A stretch of DNA of 64,000 nucleotides from Symsagittifera roscoffensis (taxonomy: Eukaryota; Xenacoelomorpha; Acoela; Convolutidae), in contig NC_087062.1 of assembly GCF_963678635.1 (NCBI RefSeq), positions 14,993,789 to 15,057,788 on the forward strand. Reading direction: 5' to 3'. Every line of letters starts with the position of its first letter. Position 1 is the first letter of the stretch. The translations under genes and the position numbers were made by a program. Shown here piece after piece: positions 22,470-33,400 of the stretch. The notes under the pieces are model-generated. The model was not told the DNA's origin. It was given only the letters and a program-made list of their open reading frames with translations, and did no database searches.

Positions 22470-23020
22470 AGTAAAATTTGTTCGTAAATTTCCTGCTGAA
22501 GTTGGGGTAGATTACTGGGGTCATCACAAGTTTCGGGTGTAGGGAACCAAAGTTTATTCTATTCGAGCTCTGGTCGGCTGTTTTGGGCAGAGTTTGGGTT
22601 TGAGTCGCCTTGTATTAACTGGTTGAGCTCTCCAAAAATATTTTCTTTGTTCCTCGATTTTGCCAAGGCCATTAATTGTGGGTCTATTTGTGTGAGTTTT
22701 TCTGCTTGCTCTGTTGACAGTTTTGAGAAGAATTTTCCGACTTCCGTTTGACCATTAATGGTTATTGGGTGCTCCGTAATGTTAAGTGCGGAGATAAACA
22801 AAACATTATTTTTATCAATTGTACTCAGGGAGGATGTTAGGGCTATTTCGGTGGCTTTTTCCAAGATTTCGTTAGGAATGACCACTCCACTTTGGTTTTC
22901 ACAATTCTGGGCGTCTTTGTGAAGGGAGCATTCCAAAATTGTTTGTTGGTAGGGCTGGATTGTCTGCTTTTTTTGTATAGATCGAAATTTTCTTGTGGCG
23001 AAAAGTTCGGGGTTTTTCAT
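22470..23020 (-). pseudogene. Pol linker between protease and missing reverse transcriptase
   Basis: Frame 23020-22559 (153 codons) continues the polyprotein one base out of frame from the protease part (23240-22899); the shift lies in the A-rich stretch near 23010-23020. It contains ITINGQTEVGKFFSKL, typical of the protease-RT linker. After the TAG at 22559 the same frame stays protein-like to about 22470 (WFPTPETCDDPSNLPQLQQE), then coding character ends. No RT motifs follow on either strand. Confidence 0.6.
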
Positions 23021-23500
23021 CTACTGGCTTTATTTCTTTTATTTGGACTGTAAGGTCGGGAAATTGAATTGTTCCTCGTTTGGGACTGATCGTAATGTCG
23101 TGTTTTATGAAGAAAGGGTTCCCCAAAATGACTGGGTTGGTTGAGGTTAGCACTAGGAAACTTTCGGTGAATTTCCTGTGGATTAGTTGAAATGTTATTT
23201 TGGCTTGTTTTTCAACCTTAACGAGCTGACCGCTAGCCATTTTGACTAAATCCTATTTGGGTTTTTCGAATTCGATTGGCTCAGGGGATTTTTGGCTAAT
23301 CTCTTCGAAGAGTTTCTTGTTGATGACGTTTGAACATGCGCCTGTGCCGATAAGCGCTCGTCTACAGAGATTGTTTTCAAATTTAATCTTGACATATTGC
23401 AAAACTGTTGGTTTCGGCCCGTTGGTGATGGCATTCAGTTGAAGGATTTTTGGTTTTAGGGTTGTTTTTTGAATTTTGTGACTTAAGGGTGGCTTTATTA
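22899..23500 (-). pseudogene. pro: Retropepsin-type aspartic protease, catalytic Asp lost and one internal stop
   Basis: Read in the -1 frame after the gag slippery site. The protease reads VLQYVKIKFEN, then LIGTGACSNVI at the flap-side active site and VILGNPFFIKHDI near the end, the LG-x-PF strand of retropepsins. The canonical D-T/S-G triad is G-T-G here (codon 23348-23346). An in-frame TAG sits at 23255-23253. Either change would inactivate it. Confidence 0.75.
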
Positions 23501-24714
23501 GTTTTTTGGAAACCGTGTGAACGGAAATTGTGTTCCTCTGTTATTCGCGCGTCCTCGTTGCTGAGAGCACTTGCTGGATTTGTGGTTTGGGTACCCACAA
23601 GTGTAGCAGAAGGTTCCACTGGATCGGGTAACTGGCATGTATGGTCCTCTTGGCATTCTGGGTTGATATCCACCTCTTGGATAGAATGGTTGCGGGTTTG
23701 GGTTAGTGAATGTTGGTCTCATGTTAGAGCTTCCTCGATTTGCATAAAATCGACCTCGGGTGTTCTGGTTCTCCAAGTAGCTTCTAACCTTTCGGTATTC
23801 GTTGAAATTAAGTGGTGCATGGAAAGCTGAAGCGAATTTTTCTTGTTCATGTGCAAGATGTTGATGGTCTGGAACTCCAGTTAGTTCGGCTCTTGAGTAT
23901 GTGTGACTCGTTGTTTGTGTGTCTTTTGGGGCGGCTTCAGCTGTGTTAATTTTGTTATCCAAGCTTTCTAGTTTCCTTTCAAGTGCGTCCTGGTTTTGGT
24001 TGATCTTACTTAACGCATTGATCAGATTTTCAGAGATCGTGTCGTTAATTTCGTTGAAGCCATCTTCGGGATAATCATCCTTTCTACACATGTCTCGAAT
24101 TGTCATTTGTCTACTTGCTAACGTGCAGAGATCTTCGAGCGGTGTAGCTGGCGGTTTTTCCATAATTTTCGACCTTAACCAACCAGGCATAGCTTTAATA
24201 AAAATGCGTTTCACTTGTTCATTTTTGTTGTCTTCGGCCGCTTGAAGTCGGGTTGCTCGTGCAGCTGTTTCTCCATCAAATCGAGTTTGTTAAGCGGCAT
24301 CGCCTGCTCCTCCGTCTCCTGGTAATGCTAGGGTGGCGACTGGTGGTAAATCTGGCGTTGGGTACGCTCGTTGCGTTTTGTTTGCAGGTTAACAGGAAAA
24401 TTTTCCGGTGTGTCAGTCTTGTTATCGAATCGCAATTGTTCGAGTTTTAATACGTGAACTTCTTGTAAATCTTGATGGCAAAATTGATCTCGCAATGCAG
24501 TTAAGCTGAGATTAACGTCAGCTCTAGTCGCTGCTGGTAACGTTTGAAAAAATTGCAACGCAGCATCTCGATGTAGTTGCAAGAAATTTGCTTGTTGATT
24601 CGGGGCGATTCCTGCGACTCCGATAAAACCACGGAAGAGTTGTTCGAATTGGCGGAAGCTCTCCTTTTCTGCTCCGCTGTATGGTTCGACTGTGATTTGT
24701 GCGTTAGCGGCCAT
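23498..24714 (-). pseudogene. gag: Gag polyprotein (capsid-nucleocapsid), one frameshift and one nonsense codon
   Basis: Frame 24714-24328 (MAANAQITVEPYSG...) gives a helical capsid-like N-terminus (FEQLFRGFIGVAG, RDAALQFFQTLPA). A frameshift at about 24385 moves the frame; a TAA follows near 24290; the frame then runs to 23498. The C-terminal part has KAMPGWLRSKIM, RKDDYPEDGFNE, a coiled stretch, and a zinc knuckle C-YT-C-GYPN-H-KSSK-C (CX2CX4HX4C) near 23590, followed by an Arg/Gly-rich tail. Gag would assemble the particle and bind the genomic RNA. Gag length and order fit Ty3/gypsy-like elements. Confidence 0.82.
23501..23507 (-). promoter_or_regulatory. -1 ribosomal frameshift slippery site A AAA AAC at the gag-pro junction
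   Basis: On the minus strand the last gag codons are CCA AAA AAC, directly followed by TAA. A AAA AAC is a classical X XXY YYZ heptamer in the correct gag phase, and slipping back one base enters the protease frame, which is open on both sides of the site. The same heptamer serves retroviral gag-pro junctions. I did not identify the downstream stimulatory structure. Confidence 0.8.
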
Positions 24715-25062
24715 GTTAGTAGTTAGGGGTTGTGAAATTTGCGAAAATTGAGTCGAGTAGTTTATGTATAGTTTATTTGTTCAACCTACTTGTTTTTTTT
24801 TGCTCACTTTCTGTGATGATCACTGTCTTCATTCTCTGTCCGTTGTGTTGAGTTTGCTAATGGTGAACTTGATCTCGAGCTCGAATTCTGAATCCGTAGC
24901 CAAGCAATAAATCGTGATTAACACGAGAGAATAAAAAATAAAAATGATTGCACAAGTAATGTCAAAGGAAATATTATACTTGCTATGTGCCATTGAAAAC
25001 GAAATTTATTGAGATAATTATGAGAAGGTTGAAAGATCATTTATTAAAATGAAATGAATTGT

Positions 25063-25245
25063 TTATCCGTGAAGAACGAAAACAACGTTGCCTACTAAAT
25101 TAATGTATGCATTGTTTTCTATTTTCTGCTGCTCACTGAAATACTCATGGGGTCCATACTGTGCGATAACGAAAGCTCTGGAATTATCATGCAATCTACC
25201 AAAAACAAATATCGTGCATAACGTGTCGTAATAATATATTATCTC
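25063..25245 (-). pseudogene. Coding-like 3' end of an unknown protein between JmjC fragment and gag leader
   Basis: About 60 codons ending in TGA at 25063, protein-like in composition (FVIAQYGPHEYFSEQQKI, INLVGNVVFVLHG at the C-terminus). Sense to the retroelement. It does not match gag, pol or env and has no counterpart upstream of JmjC copy 1. Possibly a captured piece of another gene. Confidence 0.3.
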
Positions 25246-25248
25246 GGG

Positions 25249-25675
25249 GATTTGTGTTTTCAGCATGGGCTTTTTCAGTTTATTATGAGTTCGAAAGTTA
25301 CTAAAACACTTTCTTTCGTTTGGCCTGCTGAGATTATTCAAATGGCACGTGAGAAAAAATTCGAAAAGTTTGGTTTTGCGCCGTTACCTCAACAGACCGA
25401 GTGGGTTTTCGGTGAAAGTTTTCCGAACGAAAGTTTCTTACGTGGAGCTGCGGCGAAAGTTGTTTACCAATGGAGTCCGGAATTGATGGAATTCTATAAC
25501 GATGGTGACTGCGTAGTCGAAGATTTGATAAAGAAGTACAACTGCGGAGGTCTCATGGCAAACGATTGGAATGACTTTGATTTACCGGGCTCGCGTACTT
25601 TATCTTCCGAGTTTCCCGCCGGATCCAGTAATGTTATTTTTCCCAAACATCCGAATTTGGCTATTACTAGTGTCA
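25249..25675 (+). pseudogene. JmjC-like gene, 5' fragment (copy 2)
   Basis: Over 90% identical to 20757-21183, beginning about 15 bases before the same TTTTCAG acceptor. It stops at the primer-binding site beside the upstream LTR, before the JmjC core. Both copies read MSSKVTKTLSFV, PQQTEWVFGESFP and HPNLAITSV. Copy 2 has FLRG where copy 1 has FFLRG. Confidence 0.75.
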
Positions 25676-25687
25676 CTCCTGTCACCA
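25670..25687 (-). other. Primer-binding site of the retroelement (tRNA-Leu-like)
   Basis: On the minus strand the LTR ends CACA and is directly followed by TGGTGACAGGAGTGACAC. It begins TGG (complement of a tRNA CCA end) and is very close to the complement of animal tRNA-Leu 3' ends, with mismatches at position 6 and in the last four positions. Confidence 0.65.
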
Positions 25688-26266
25688 TGTGATGGCGCTA
25701 GTTTTAATTTATTTCCTAGGAATATTGGACAATGCTTTACTATAAAATTCAATCTTTCGATGGCGAGCTTTTACTTTACTTCGGAGCAGGGCCGACAGTA
25801 TCTGATCTCACTCTTAGATAGTAAAATAGTTAGTTATTTTAATACTGAATTTCGTCTTACTGTTCGTCAGGTTTCAATCGCATCGCTCTCAGTGTTATAA
25901 TTTTCACACTGGTTCTATTCAATAGTTCAAATATAATCATATCTACTTGCGCCGGCACGCGCCAGATGAAAGACAATAACAAAATTAGCGGCACTTATTA
26001 AGGCGAGAGTTTACAGTATTTTATACGGCAAGTTATAACCGGAGCAGGAGGGAGTAATTATGTTCTCAGATAGGTAAACAGATAGATACTTTTTCCGGTT
26101 TATGAGTGGTTTTAGCAAATACAAGAATTGTTTGTGGTGTTTCGTGTTTGAGCAAGTGATTTTACATTCCTATGATGGTATACAAGTTCAAGCTCCATAT
26201 ATGGTAATAAGGAAATATGGATGATTATAGCACTCTTAATATAACGGACTTTTCTAAGACGTTACA
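25688..26266 (-). repeat. LTR copy 3 (5' LTR of the retroelement in its sense)
   Basis: 579 bp, same TG...CA ends as 16806-17384 and followed by the CTCAA target duplication at 26267-26271. Its sequence differs from copy 2 at a few percent of sites, so the insertion is not recent. Confidence 0.9.
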
Positions 26267-26271
26267 CTCAA
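26267..26271. repeat. Target-site duplication CTCAA, right
   Basis: Matches 16801-16805 exactly. Confidence 0.85.
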
Positions 26272-26838
26272 GTTTCTCTTTCTTTGTTTATTTCGCTTTA
26301 AATGTTATTCGGCTTAGAAGATTTTGAAAAAATTTTAAACAGCTTAGTCGCCCTAATTTGAAGAGTGACGTTTTTTTCAGCCGTGTATGTTGGCTGGAGC
26401 TGCAAAACTCGAGTTTTGCATAGTTTGAAGGGCCATATTTTAAAGCTGTGTAAGTTTTTTTTCGAAATAAAATTTAAGGTTATCATAGCTCAATTGACGT
26501 AAGATTGTAAGAGATGGATAACAAGGAGTTCTCCATGTAATTCTAGTCAATTCGTCCAAGACGAGTTGTCTGAAAAGAGGGATAAAGCAGACCGGTTTTC
26601 TCGATAATGAAAAATTACTGAAACTTTCGATATGATTTAGAAACTTTAGTTACGGCAGAGAAAACTTAATTGTGATACCACACTCAAACCCCACCAAGTT
26701 AGTTGCTGCGATTAAGGCAGTGTAAGGTTCATTTCTCCATTCACTAGTTCAACGTTTATTTCTCTGTTGACACAGAAAAGCAAATCATCCTACGTTTTGT
26801 TCTTGACAACTTTTCATTGTTTTTGGAAGCGAAAACAC

Positions 26839-27249
26839 CAGGGGCGGATTTAGGGGGGGGGGGGGCGGACACCCCCCTCCCCTCAGGGATTCGACCCCCT
26901 GCCGACCCAAAGGGTCCCCCTTTGATACTTTTTCAGAAATCCATTTTTGGCCGACCGACCCTAAAATATTTCTAAAGGCGCCTTTGGCGCCAATATATAC
27001 TAACTTTGAGGGGGAGCGCGCGCCAAAAAAAACGCGATTTTTTGTCAAAATTTTTCAAAAAGTGCCCAAAAACGGATTTTTTGACTGTTTTTTCAAAAAT
27101 TTGCCTGCGGCGCAGAAAATTTTGCCAAAACAGGGGCAAAACAGTGTTTTGGGAGAGCTCGAAAAATCAATTTGGTTGACCAAAAAAAAAAAGGTCAAAA
27201 TTTTTTGAAAATCGTCCCCCTCCTCGAGAAAATCCTAGATCCGCCCCTG
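26839..27249. mobile_element. hAT-like MITE, copy A (411 bp)
   Basis: Terminal inverted repeats CAGGGGCGGATTTAGG and CCTAGATCCGCCCCTG, typical of hAT-superfamily non-autonomous elements, flanked by a 7/8 matching 8-bp target duplication (GAAAACAC / CAAAACAC). Contains a run of 13 G and no coding capacity. Confidence 0.85.
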
Positions 27250-27366
27250 CAAAACACAATTGAAAAAGCTTCAATATGATAAAATGTTAGTTTTCTGAAG
27301 GCACTTGGCCAATGCAAGATTTGAATTTTTTTTCGATACTTTTCATTAAGTAGCTTCATAGTCTGA

Positions 27367-27450
27367 CTTGTCTTTCCAGATGTCTTGAGACAATAAAAAT
27401 AGTGTTACCTGATTATTTAGTTTTGTCTCAAGACATCTAGAAAGACAAGA
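27367..27450. repeat. Perfect-like hairpin inside the foldback element
   Basis: CTTGTCTTTCCAGATGTCTT... is repeated as reverse complement over about 27 bases with one mismatch, around a loop of about 34 bases. Confidence 0.7.
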
Positions 27451-28080
27451 CAAAATATAAGGTTATCAAATAGATCAAATAGAAAAATAATAAAGAAATT
27501 GCTTTGAGTAACCTCAAATTTTTTAGAGAACTTCTTCATATTGAAACTTTTTCCATTGTGATTTGCTTCCGAAAAACATTGAACAAGTTGACATCAGAAA
27601 AAAAATGATTTTGAAATTAAGAACCAATTTTTGCTTTTCAAAAAAACTAGCATAGATTTTAAGTCCCACTGCGATGCTACAAGATTGTTTTCTAAGATGC
27701 TCAAAACTCTAGATTAAAAATCCAAAAAAGTTTTTTTTTGGGTGAACTTTAACAATTATTCATTACCTTAGCGATTAGCAATTTCATTGTAATCAAAATT
27801 CTTGATTTTTTTCCCGAAAACGTCTTTGATAACAGAAATATCACGTGAAATGTTAAATTACGTCTATCACAGTAAGTTTGAACTCACTTCGGCCCATTCA
27901 GCATAGCGGCAAGGAACATGCAGGAGACGACATAAGAATCGGATTCAATTTCGACTGGGGCCCGAATCGCGCTCCAAAATTCGTCATTCAAACCGTCATA
28001 CGAACTCTATTAAAACATTTCCTTATGAGCGTAGAGAAAAACAAGTTTTTAAAAAAATTGTTAAAATTTTTTTAAAGAAA

Positions 28081-30460
28081 ACTTTGTCGATTAATTTCTT
28101 GATTTAAAAAGGTCAAATCTATTATACATTTAAATGCGGGCTTCACTATCTCGCCATGTTTAAGCTTTTTCAACGTATTATTTTTGCATGTTTAAGCTAT
28201 ATCGTATATTGCAATGGTTAAGAATTTTTTTCGATTTTGCAATTTGATTTTAGTGGTTATTTTACCGAGTTGAAATTGAGCAGCCCCACTATTGAATTAG
28301 GGGTTGCGAATTTGGCCTCCAATTTTGAATGCCCGAATCATTTCAGTTAACGAGATAAGACAATTTTTGAGATTTTTTCAAAAGTATTCAGAAATTTTAA
28401 ATAAAATCTATTATACATTTAAATGCGGGCTTCACTATCTCGCCATGTTTAAGCATTTTCAACGTATTATTTTTGCATGTTTAAGCTATATCGTATATTG
28501 CAATGGTTAAGAATTTTTTTTTTCGTTTTTGCAATTTGATTTTAGTGGTTATTTTACCGAGTTGAAATTGATCAGCCCCACTATTGAATTAGGGGTTGCG
28601 AATTTGGCCTCCAATTTTGAATGCCCGAATCATTTCAGTTAACGAGATAAGACAATTTTTGAGATTTTTTCAAAAGTATTCAGAAATTTTAAATAAAATA
28701 GTTTAAAAACATGAAATTCCCAACCCTGTAGTTAGGTCCTGTCATAGTACTCTCAAAGATTACAAACATTGCGTCCAAGTATGACTGCTCAATTCTTTGT
28801 AGTTTTTGAGATATGATGTTTTTTGTGATTTTTTTCAAAAAGTTTCAGAAAACTTAGATTATGATTATTTTTTTTAAAATCCGAAATTCCCAGTCTTGTA
28901 GTTGGTTGCTGTCAGAGTACTCTAAGGAATTACAAATCTCGCCTCCAAATTTGACTGTTCAAATCGTTGTAGTTTTCGAGATATGATGTTTTTTGTGATT
29001 TTTCCAAAAATTTTCAGAAAATTTAAATTATTGTTTTAAAAATCTGAAATTCCTAACCCTGAAGACGTTATCCCACCAAAACAATTTCACAATCTTTATT
29101 TTCTTTGAAAACAAGATGCAAATCGAAACAAAATTGGCAGAAGAAGTTAAAGTTTACAAGAAAAATTACAGGTAACAAAATCATGTGGTAACTATTTGGA
29201 CGTCGAACTCAGAAAAGCAAACCTCGACTACTTTATTTCCCATGACAAGTCCATTCGCCCGATACGTCATCTAAACTATATTAAATGTGTGTGACATGTA
29301 TCTTGCCATGTTTAAGCGTTTTTTTGCAACAGTTAAGGGCATAACGTATCTATGCGTGGTAAAGCTATAATTTTTTTTCGATGTTTCAGTTTGAGCCTAG
29401 TGTTTTTACCACCGAGTTAAAAGTTAGCAACACAAAAAATTGATGCTGTCAAAGTTCCCCCAGGGGTTGCGATTCGGTCTCCAATTATGAATGCCCAAAT
29501 CCTTTTCGTGTACGAGAGACGACGATTTATGTGACTTTTTCAAAAATTTTTGGAAAGCTCAATTTAAGTTTTTTAACCCTGTGTTTGGGGTTTGGGTGCT
29601 GTAAGAGTACTCTCAAATATTGCGAATCTTGCCTCCAAGTATGACTGCTCAATTCTTTGTAGTTTTTGAGATATGATGTTTTTTGTGATTTTTTTCAAAA
29701 AGTTTCACAAAACTTAGATTATGATTGTTTTTTTAAAAATCAGAAATTCCCAGTCTTGTATTTGGTTGCTGTCAGAGTACTCTAAGCAATTACAAATCTC
29801 GCCTCCAATTTTGACTGTTCAAATCGTTGTAGTTTTCGAGATATGACGTTTTTTGTGATTTTTTCAAAAAATTTCAGAAAACTTAATTTATTATAATTTT
29901 TTTAAAATTTGACATTCGCAACCCTGAACTTAGGTCCTGTCAGAGTACTCTCAAGGATTGCGAATCTTGCCTCCAATTATGACTGCTCAATTCTTTGTAG
30001 TTTTCGAGATTGACGTTTTTTGTGATTTTTTCAAAATTTTCAGAAATCTTAATTTAATTGTTTTTCAAAATTTGAAATTCCCAACGCTGTTGTCAGGGTA
30101 CTCCAAAGAGTTGCAAATCTTGCCACATGCGACTGCTAAACGCGACTGCTCAAATGCTTTTAGTTTCCGAGGTGTGACGTTTTTTGATTTTGAATTCCTA
30201 ACTCTATAGTAGGGTGCTCTCAGGGACTCTCAGTGGTTGCAAATCTGGCCTCCAAATTTCTGCAGAGGCCCATTAACTTTTCGAGATGACGCTTTTAAAA
30301 TAAGAATTAAAATTTTTAAAAAATAATTAAAATTAAAAAGTTTGAAATTACCAACCCTATAATTGGGCGCAGTCAGAGTACACTAAAAGTTTGCAGATGT
30401 TGTTCCCAATATATGCGGTTTTTCATGAGTTGTCGAAAAATTTCGAAGCACCGGAGGTGC
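28081..30460. repeat. Satellite-like array of diverged repeats (about 150-170 bp period)
   Basis: At least eight diverged units share CAGAGTACTCTCAAGGATTGCG, TTGCCTCCAA, ATGACTGCTCAATTC and TTTTCGAGATATGACGTTTTTTG blocks (starts near 28742, 28910, 29600, 29772, 29940, 30093). The left part also contains a 288-bp direct duplication (about 28117-28404 and 28405-28700) that is almost identical. No gene. Confidence 0.75.
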
Positions 30461-33400
30461 GTTAAACGCTAGTATGTGTTTATGCAAATGTCAATATACT
30501 TATTTTCTAGGCTACTGTTCAGATCCGCTCATAGCCAAACGACCGTGGGCAGAAAGCAGAAAGTTCCGGGCAAAGCTATCGGCTTTTCGTGTTGGTTTGC
30601 GTAACAGGTATTAAGACTTTCAAACAGCCTCAAATCGTGCCGTATTGCAATTTGCAAAAAATAAGTATATTTCATTTTTTGTGATCGGAACTTTCTGTTT
30701 TACTTGCGGAGTAACCATACATTTAGAGTCATCTTCCTTTCACCTGCGAGAAGCTACGTAAAATGATGCCCAAAACTGAAAAATCTTGCTGCTTGGAGTT
30801 TCAGTTTTAGTTCCAGACAAATGTCCAGAGAAGAACGATCGATTTTTATGGGCACTGGAATGATCGAGTACTCCACGTTGTTGGATAAAGACCTTTTACG
30901 GTCTAATTTTTTCTGTATCTCAAAGCATCCGATGGAGTTATCTCTGTGACTCATAGTATCCTTTAAATCAAACACGTTGCTTTGAATACTGATTTAGTTG
31001 AATTACACTTCTAGATAATGTTGAGGATCTTCCCTGTGGATGATAATTTCCCTTTCCTCAATTTCGATTTCTGTTTTTAATCTTACACCAATGGTACAAT
31101 TTTTTGTCATTTATACCAAAAAACGCATTTTTCATTATTTTCAAAAACGCATTCATCTAATGCGTAAACTCAATGAATATGATAAGATTATAGTCTAATT
31201 AGGTTAGTGGAATAAGGAAACCAATTAACTGTGCCCCGAGTCTTTGCTAATTGGATTGGGAAAATTCAGCTTATTTTGTTCTAATGTTCAACAGCCCACT
31301 GGTCCATTAGGGCAAACCGAGGCGTTCCCAATCATTTTTTAACTCAACGGGGTACCAAAATAAGGGATTCACCTCCGTCAGTTGAGTGTTAGTGCTGATA
31401 ATATTGATCGGGTTATGTCTGAGATAGCTGGACCAATGGGGGCGGACATGAACAGCGAGGCCAACGCCAACCCATGGCATATTGACCATTGCTACCAGGT
31501 TAGATCTATAAATAAACCCCCATTAACCCTCCCCGACCCCACGATAGACTCCCTGATCACCCCCCCTTGACTACTTGTTCACGGCATCCACTCTTACTCA
31601 ACCTATAATTTCTAAAGGCGCCTTTGGTGCCAACATGAAATAAAATTTAGGAGAGAAAGCTAGCCAAAAATTCAATTTTTGGTCAAAACCTTCCAAAAAC
31701 GGTCCTAAAATGGCTTTTTTTCTTAATTTTTTGCCTGCGGTGCAGAAAAGTTTGGCAAATGTCTTTAGTGCTTTAAGAGAGCTCGAAAAATCCTTTTCGT
31801 TGACTTAAAAAAAGGTCAATGTTTTTTCCATTTTTAACCGTCCCCTTCAAATCTGAGGAGCAATAATCTCACAAAACTATATAGACGAATAAGATTTTTA
31901 GGATTTAAGATTTTCTCGAAGGGGAGGGGGTTTCATATACTTTTTTGGCCGTCGAAATTATTTTTTCGATTGCTCCCAGAAAACTGAACACTATAAAAAC
32001 CCTATTTTGATTTTAAAAATTTAGGACGCCAATTTTTAGCACATTTTCGGAAGTTTTGACCAAAAATTGCATTTTATCGGCGCGCGCTCTTTTCAAAATT
32101 AGCATATATTGGCGCCCAAGGATAACCCTTTGGTTGCTGAGGGGGACAAATTGTCTAAAGGTTCTTGATTCTTGAATAGCATTAGTTATTAGAGCAAAGG
32201 TGAACACTTCTGTGTAGGGTTGTTTGTTAGTTGAGTGTTTATAATTTAAATGGGAGCTAGAGAAATGATTTGTCTGCATGTTCGCAAAAAAGTATCCCCT
32301 GAGAGATTGCTAGCCTTGAAAGAATTAGCACAGTCTAGCTTATCTGTTTCCCAACGCGCATGCAGGAATCAAGGTATCAGTCTCTTGATATAGTTCACTA
32401 TTCTTGCCCAAAATCTGACAAACGAAACGAGTGTATACAAACCATGCATTTTCATATCCTGTTTCACTGACACTAAAAGCACCTCCTTACAGAGTGTTGG
32501 TCCACCTGTCCCGGGCACGTAGACCATCTAAGTATCTTGCATGGCTGTCAACATATGACTACAAAATGTAACTTTTTGTTACACCGATGCTTCCGGTCGG
32601 CTAGGATAGCGGTTATTGAGATATAAGAATTTGTAAACGGATAGTTTCCGAACCATCTCATCAAGTGAGATTTTGATAGATTTACAACTGCCCACAAAAC
32701 GGATATCTTTGTACACATTACAGACATATCTTTTTTCGTTAGTGCACGGTCTAACTCACACTCTAACTGAACGGGAAATGAATTTTTAATCATTGAGCGC
32801 AGTGACCGAAAACATGTTTCTGGTATAATTATTTTGCATACTCTTCAGTACATGCTGCAAATCTTAATTCTGAAGATTGTTGTCAAAGACAGGAGTAAAT
32901 TGTATGGTACATCTCAGGATGTTGCAATTGCCGTCAGCCCATGCGAGGAATGATCGATCGAAAAGACTATTGCCCAGTACTGTTGCATTGGTTTCTTTGA
33001 TTCCGAAGTAGTTCGCGTATATTAGTTTTTTTATTACGAAAGTCACGCGCCAAAATTTCTAGCATTTGAACAAACTTAGTAGTCGCGTCCACTCCTCAAT
33101 GAAGTAAAAACGCGGGTTGCGTGTTTCCAGCTTCAACAACTACAATGCAAAAAGGGCTGGTTGATATCTTTCAGTTTTGGTTTTGCTCGAGCAGGCAGTG
33201 TCATTCCTCACTGTTTCCGCCATCTCCAATACAGACTCCGATTCTAAATACCACGCGAAAGGACTCTAGCTTTGGCCCCATTTTTTTGAATGGTCCACTG
33301 CTTCTTTTGGCATATGAACATCGGTGGAAATAGTGTAGGTAGAGCGAGTTTCTCCATCTGGTTTTTCGTTTTTATTGTTACCTGACAAATTTATTCAGGT

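Larger units (their letters stand above)
16806..26266 (-). mobile_element. LTR retroelement with gag, protease and env, lacking RT/RNase H/integrase and carrying a JmjC-like gene
   Basis: The 9.46-kb element has two 579-bp LTRs in the same orientation, TG...CA ends, a 5-bp CTCAA target duplication and a primer site next to the upstream LTR. Sense genes are on the minus strand: gag (24714-23498), protease and pol linker (about 23500-22470), env (19934-17835) and a small ORF (17816-17457). Reverse transcriptase, RNase H and integrase are absent. Their place (about 22450-20000) holds a + strand JmjC-like gene, and a 5' fragment of that gene also lies next to the primer site. Gag, protease, linker and env all contain disabling changes. 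It resembles env-bearing Ty3/gypsy-like elements (a CCHC gag, retropepsin, class I fusion env), but without RT the clade cannot be fixed. Confidence 0.88.
26799..27605. mobile_element. Foldback element with nested hAT-like MITE
   Basis: Left arm 26799-26838 plus 27255-27280 and right arm 27536-27600 are imperfect reverse complements (GTTTTTGGAAGC / GCTTCCGAAAAAC; TTGAAAAAGCTTCAATATGA / TCATATTGAAACTTTTTC). The left arm is split by the MITE at 26839-27249. The centre holds a tight second hairpin at 27367-27450. Confidence 0.6.

Noticed and set aside
19934-23020. Hidden reverse transcriptase in the retroelement
   Set aside because: I read both strands between the linker and env and found no RT palm, RNase H or integrase zinc motif; the region is occupied by the JmjC-like frames.
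28081-30460. CRISPR-like array
   Set aside because: Units are long, diverged and contiguous, without constant repeats separated by unique spacers; the genome is animal.
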